IMG/VR virus record: IMGVR_UViG_3300013132_000174
Coordinates: 1 to 30,481 of that record
DNA from: a virus
Strand: one strand, 5' to 3'
Length of the DNA: 30,481 nucleotides
The notes under the pieces are model-generated. The model was given only the letters and a program-made list of their open reading frames with translations, was not told the DNA's origin and did not search any database. Shown here in pieces: positions 30,115-30,481 of this stretch (position 1 is the stretch's first letter; each line of letters begins with the position of its first letter). The position numbers were made by a program, and so were the translations under genes.

Positions 30115-30481
30115 TTAAATGAAAAATTGTCGTGAACGAAAATGATTTTCATCAAAATCAAAATGATATTTTTGATAACCAAGTTTATCAATCATTGCAT
30201 GTGCGGTATGAATTGAATTACTCAAATCTTCAACCACAACGTACTCAGATGGACGGTGGTAATCATAATATCCACAAGATATATTGATACATGAAAAATC
30301 AAATTTTATTTTTAATTGTGACACATCAGTATATGGGTGAACCATATATTCACGAGTTGGCATGTACATATCCAAAACTTCATCAACTTTTTGGAAAAAT
30401 TCACTGTTTCGGTCAAACAATTTAACACCAGAACACACTTCAGTAAACATGTAATTAGAAGGTGCATAAAGTTGAATTGAA
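30115..30481 (-). CDS. C-terminal part of a probable zinc metallopeptidase, cut by the window
   Basis: The frame is open to the right edge, so the N-terminus is missing; an ATG at 30448-30450 is probably internal. The visible 122 residues show a pattern known from the end of M20/M28/M42-type zinc peptidases: HPYTDVSQLKIKFDFSCINI, then SCGYYDYHRPSEYVVVEDLS, where the D of TD and the H of YH are typical metal or catalytic positions (T-D-s-x-x-f...c-v-n-x-s-x-G-Y-x-n-x-H-t-x-x-E). A peptidase of this kind could process peptides or an assembled protein. The family call is from this C-terminal signature only. Confidence 0.5.
   Translation of the reverse strand, partial: SIQLYAPSNYMFTEVCSGVKLFDRNSEFFQKVDEVLDMYMPTREYMVHPYTDVSQLKIKFDFSCINISCGYYDYHRPSEYVVVEDLSNSIHTAHAMIDKLGYQKYHFDFDENHFRSRQFFI

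Noticed and set aside
1-30481. tRNA genes, integrase, insertion sequences or lysogeny genes
   Set aside because: The gaps between genes are short and contain no cloverleaf-like sequence, and no product resembles a recombinase or transposase.

Overview
This window is about 30.5 kb of a T4-like (contractile-tail, Caudoviricetes) phage genome. The host is most likely a member of the Bacteroidota, probably flavobacterial. The phage call rests on a recognisable T4-type head module: large terminase gp17, portal gp20, prohead protease gp21, an acidic scaffold in the gp22 position, and major capsid protein gp23. A gp55-like late sigma factor and a gp5-like baseplate hub protein support it. The host call rests on several signs: strong AT richness, no visible Shine-Dalgarno sequences, two promoters matching the Bacteroidota pattern TTTG-N18/19-TAnnTTTG, a ribosomal protein bS21 homologue closest in style to Bacteroidota bS21, and a DUF4494-like protein. 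Both window ends cut genes.

Layout. (1) 1-10084, plus strand: a tightly packed block with PhoH-like ATPase (5' truncated), HAD-like phosphatase, a small unknown, two consecutive glycosyltransferases, the gp55-like sigma factor, a small helical protein (possible small terminase), a 652-residue probable structural protein, a gp5-like OB-fold hub protein, a beta-rich probable fibre or decoration protein, and a small protein with a basic C-terminal domain. (2) 10085-11409: small genes on both strands, one under a host-type promoter, ending in a bidirectional terminator. (3) 11410-27332, minus strand: the head and packaging block. Read in transcription order it is small unknown, KTSC, nucleotidyltransferase, Pro/Thr-repeat protein, acidic protein, unknowns, terminase, portal, a protein in the gp67/68 position, protease, DUF4494, scaffold, capsid. 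A phage bS21 gene sits inside it on the opposite strand. (4) 27373-30022: a divergent pair made of a UVR-motif protein and a ClpC-like unfoldase without the N-terminal domain; the 172-bp region between them holds a host-type promoter and two identical-design palindromes 32 bp apart. (5) Tail-to-tail terminators, then the C-terminal end of a probable zinc peptidase.

How the parts may work together (inference). The Clp/UVR pair and bS21 look like takeover functions aimed at host proteolysis and translation. The sigma factor probably drives late genes, and a TATTTATA-like octamer recurs at the starts of apparent transcription units, in two cases right after a terminator. The prohead protease probably matures the capsid protein at an I-x-E site. 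It may also process two small proteins that share an L(V/I)xxILxEQ motif resembling a capsid-targeting tag. The most unusual parts are the Clp/UVR module with its paired operators, the bS21 gene, and the shared tag motif. No tRNA, CRISPR array, integrase or insertion sequence was seen, and no gene-free stretch exceeds 300 bases.
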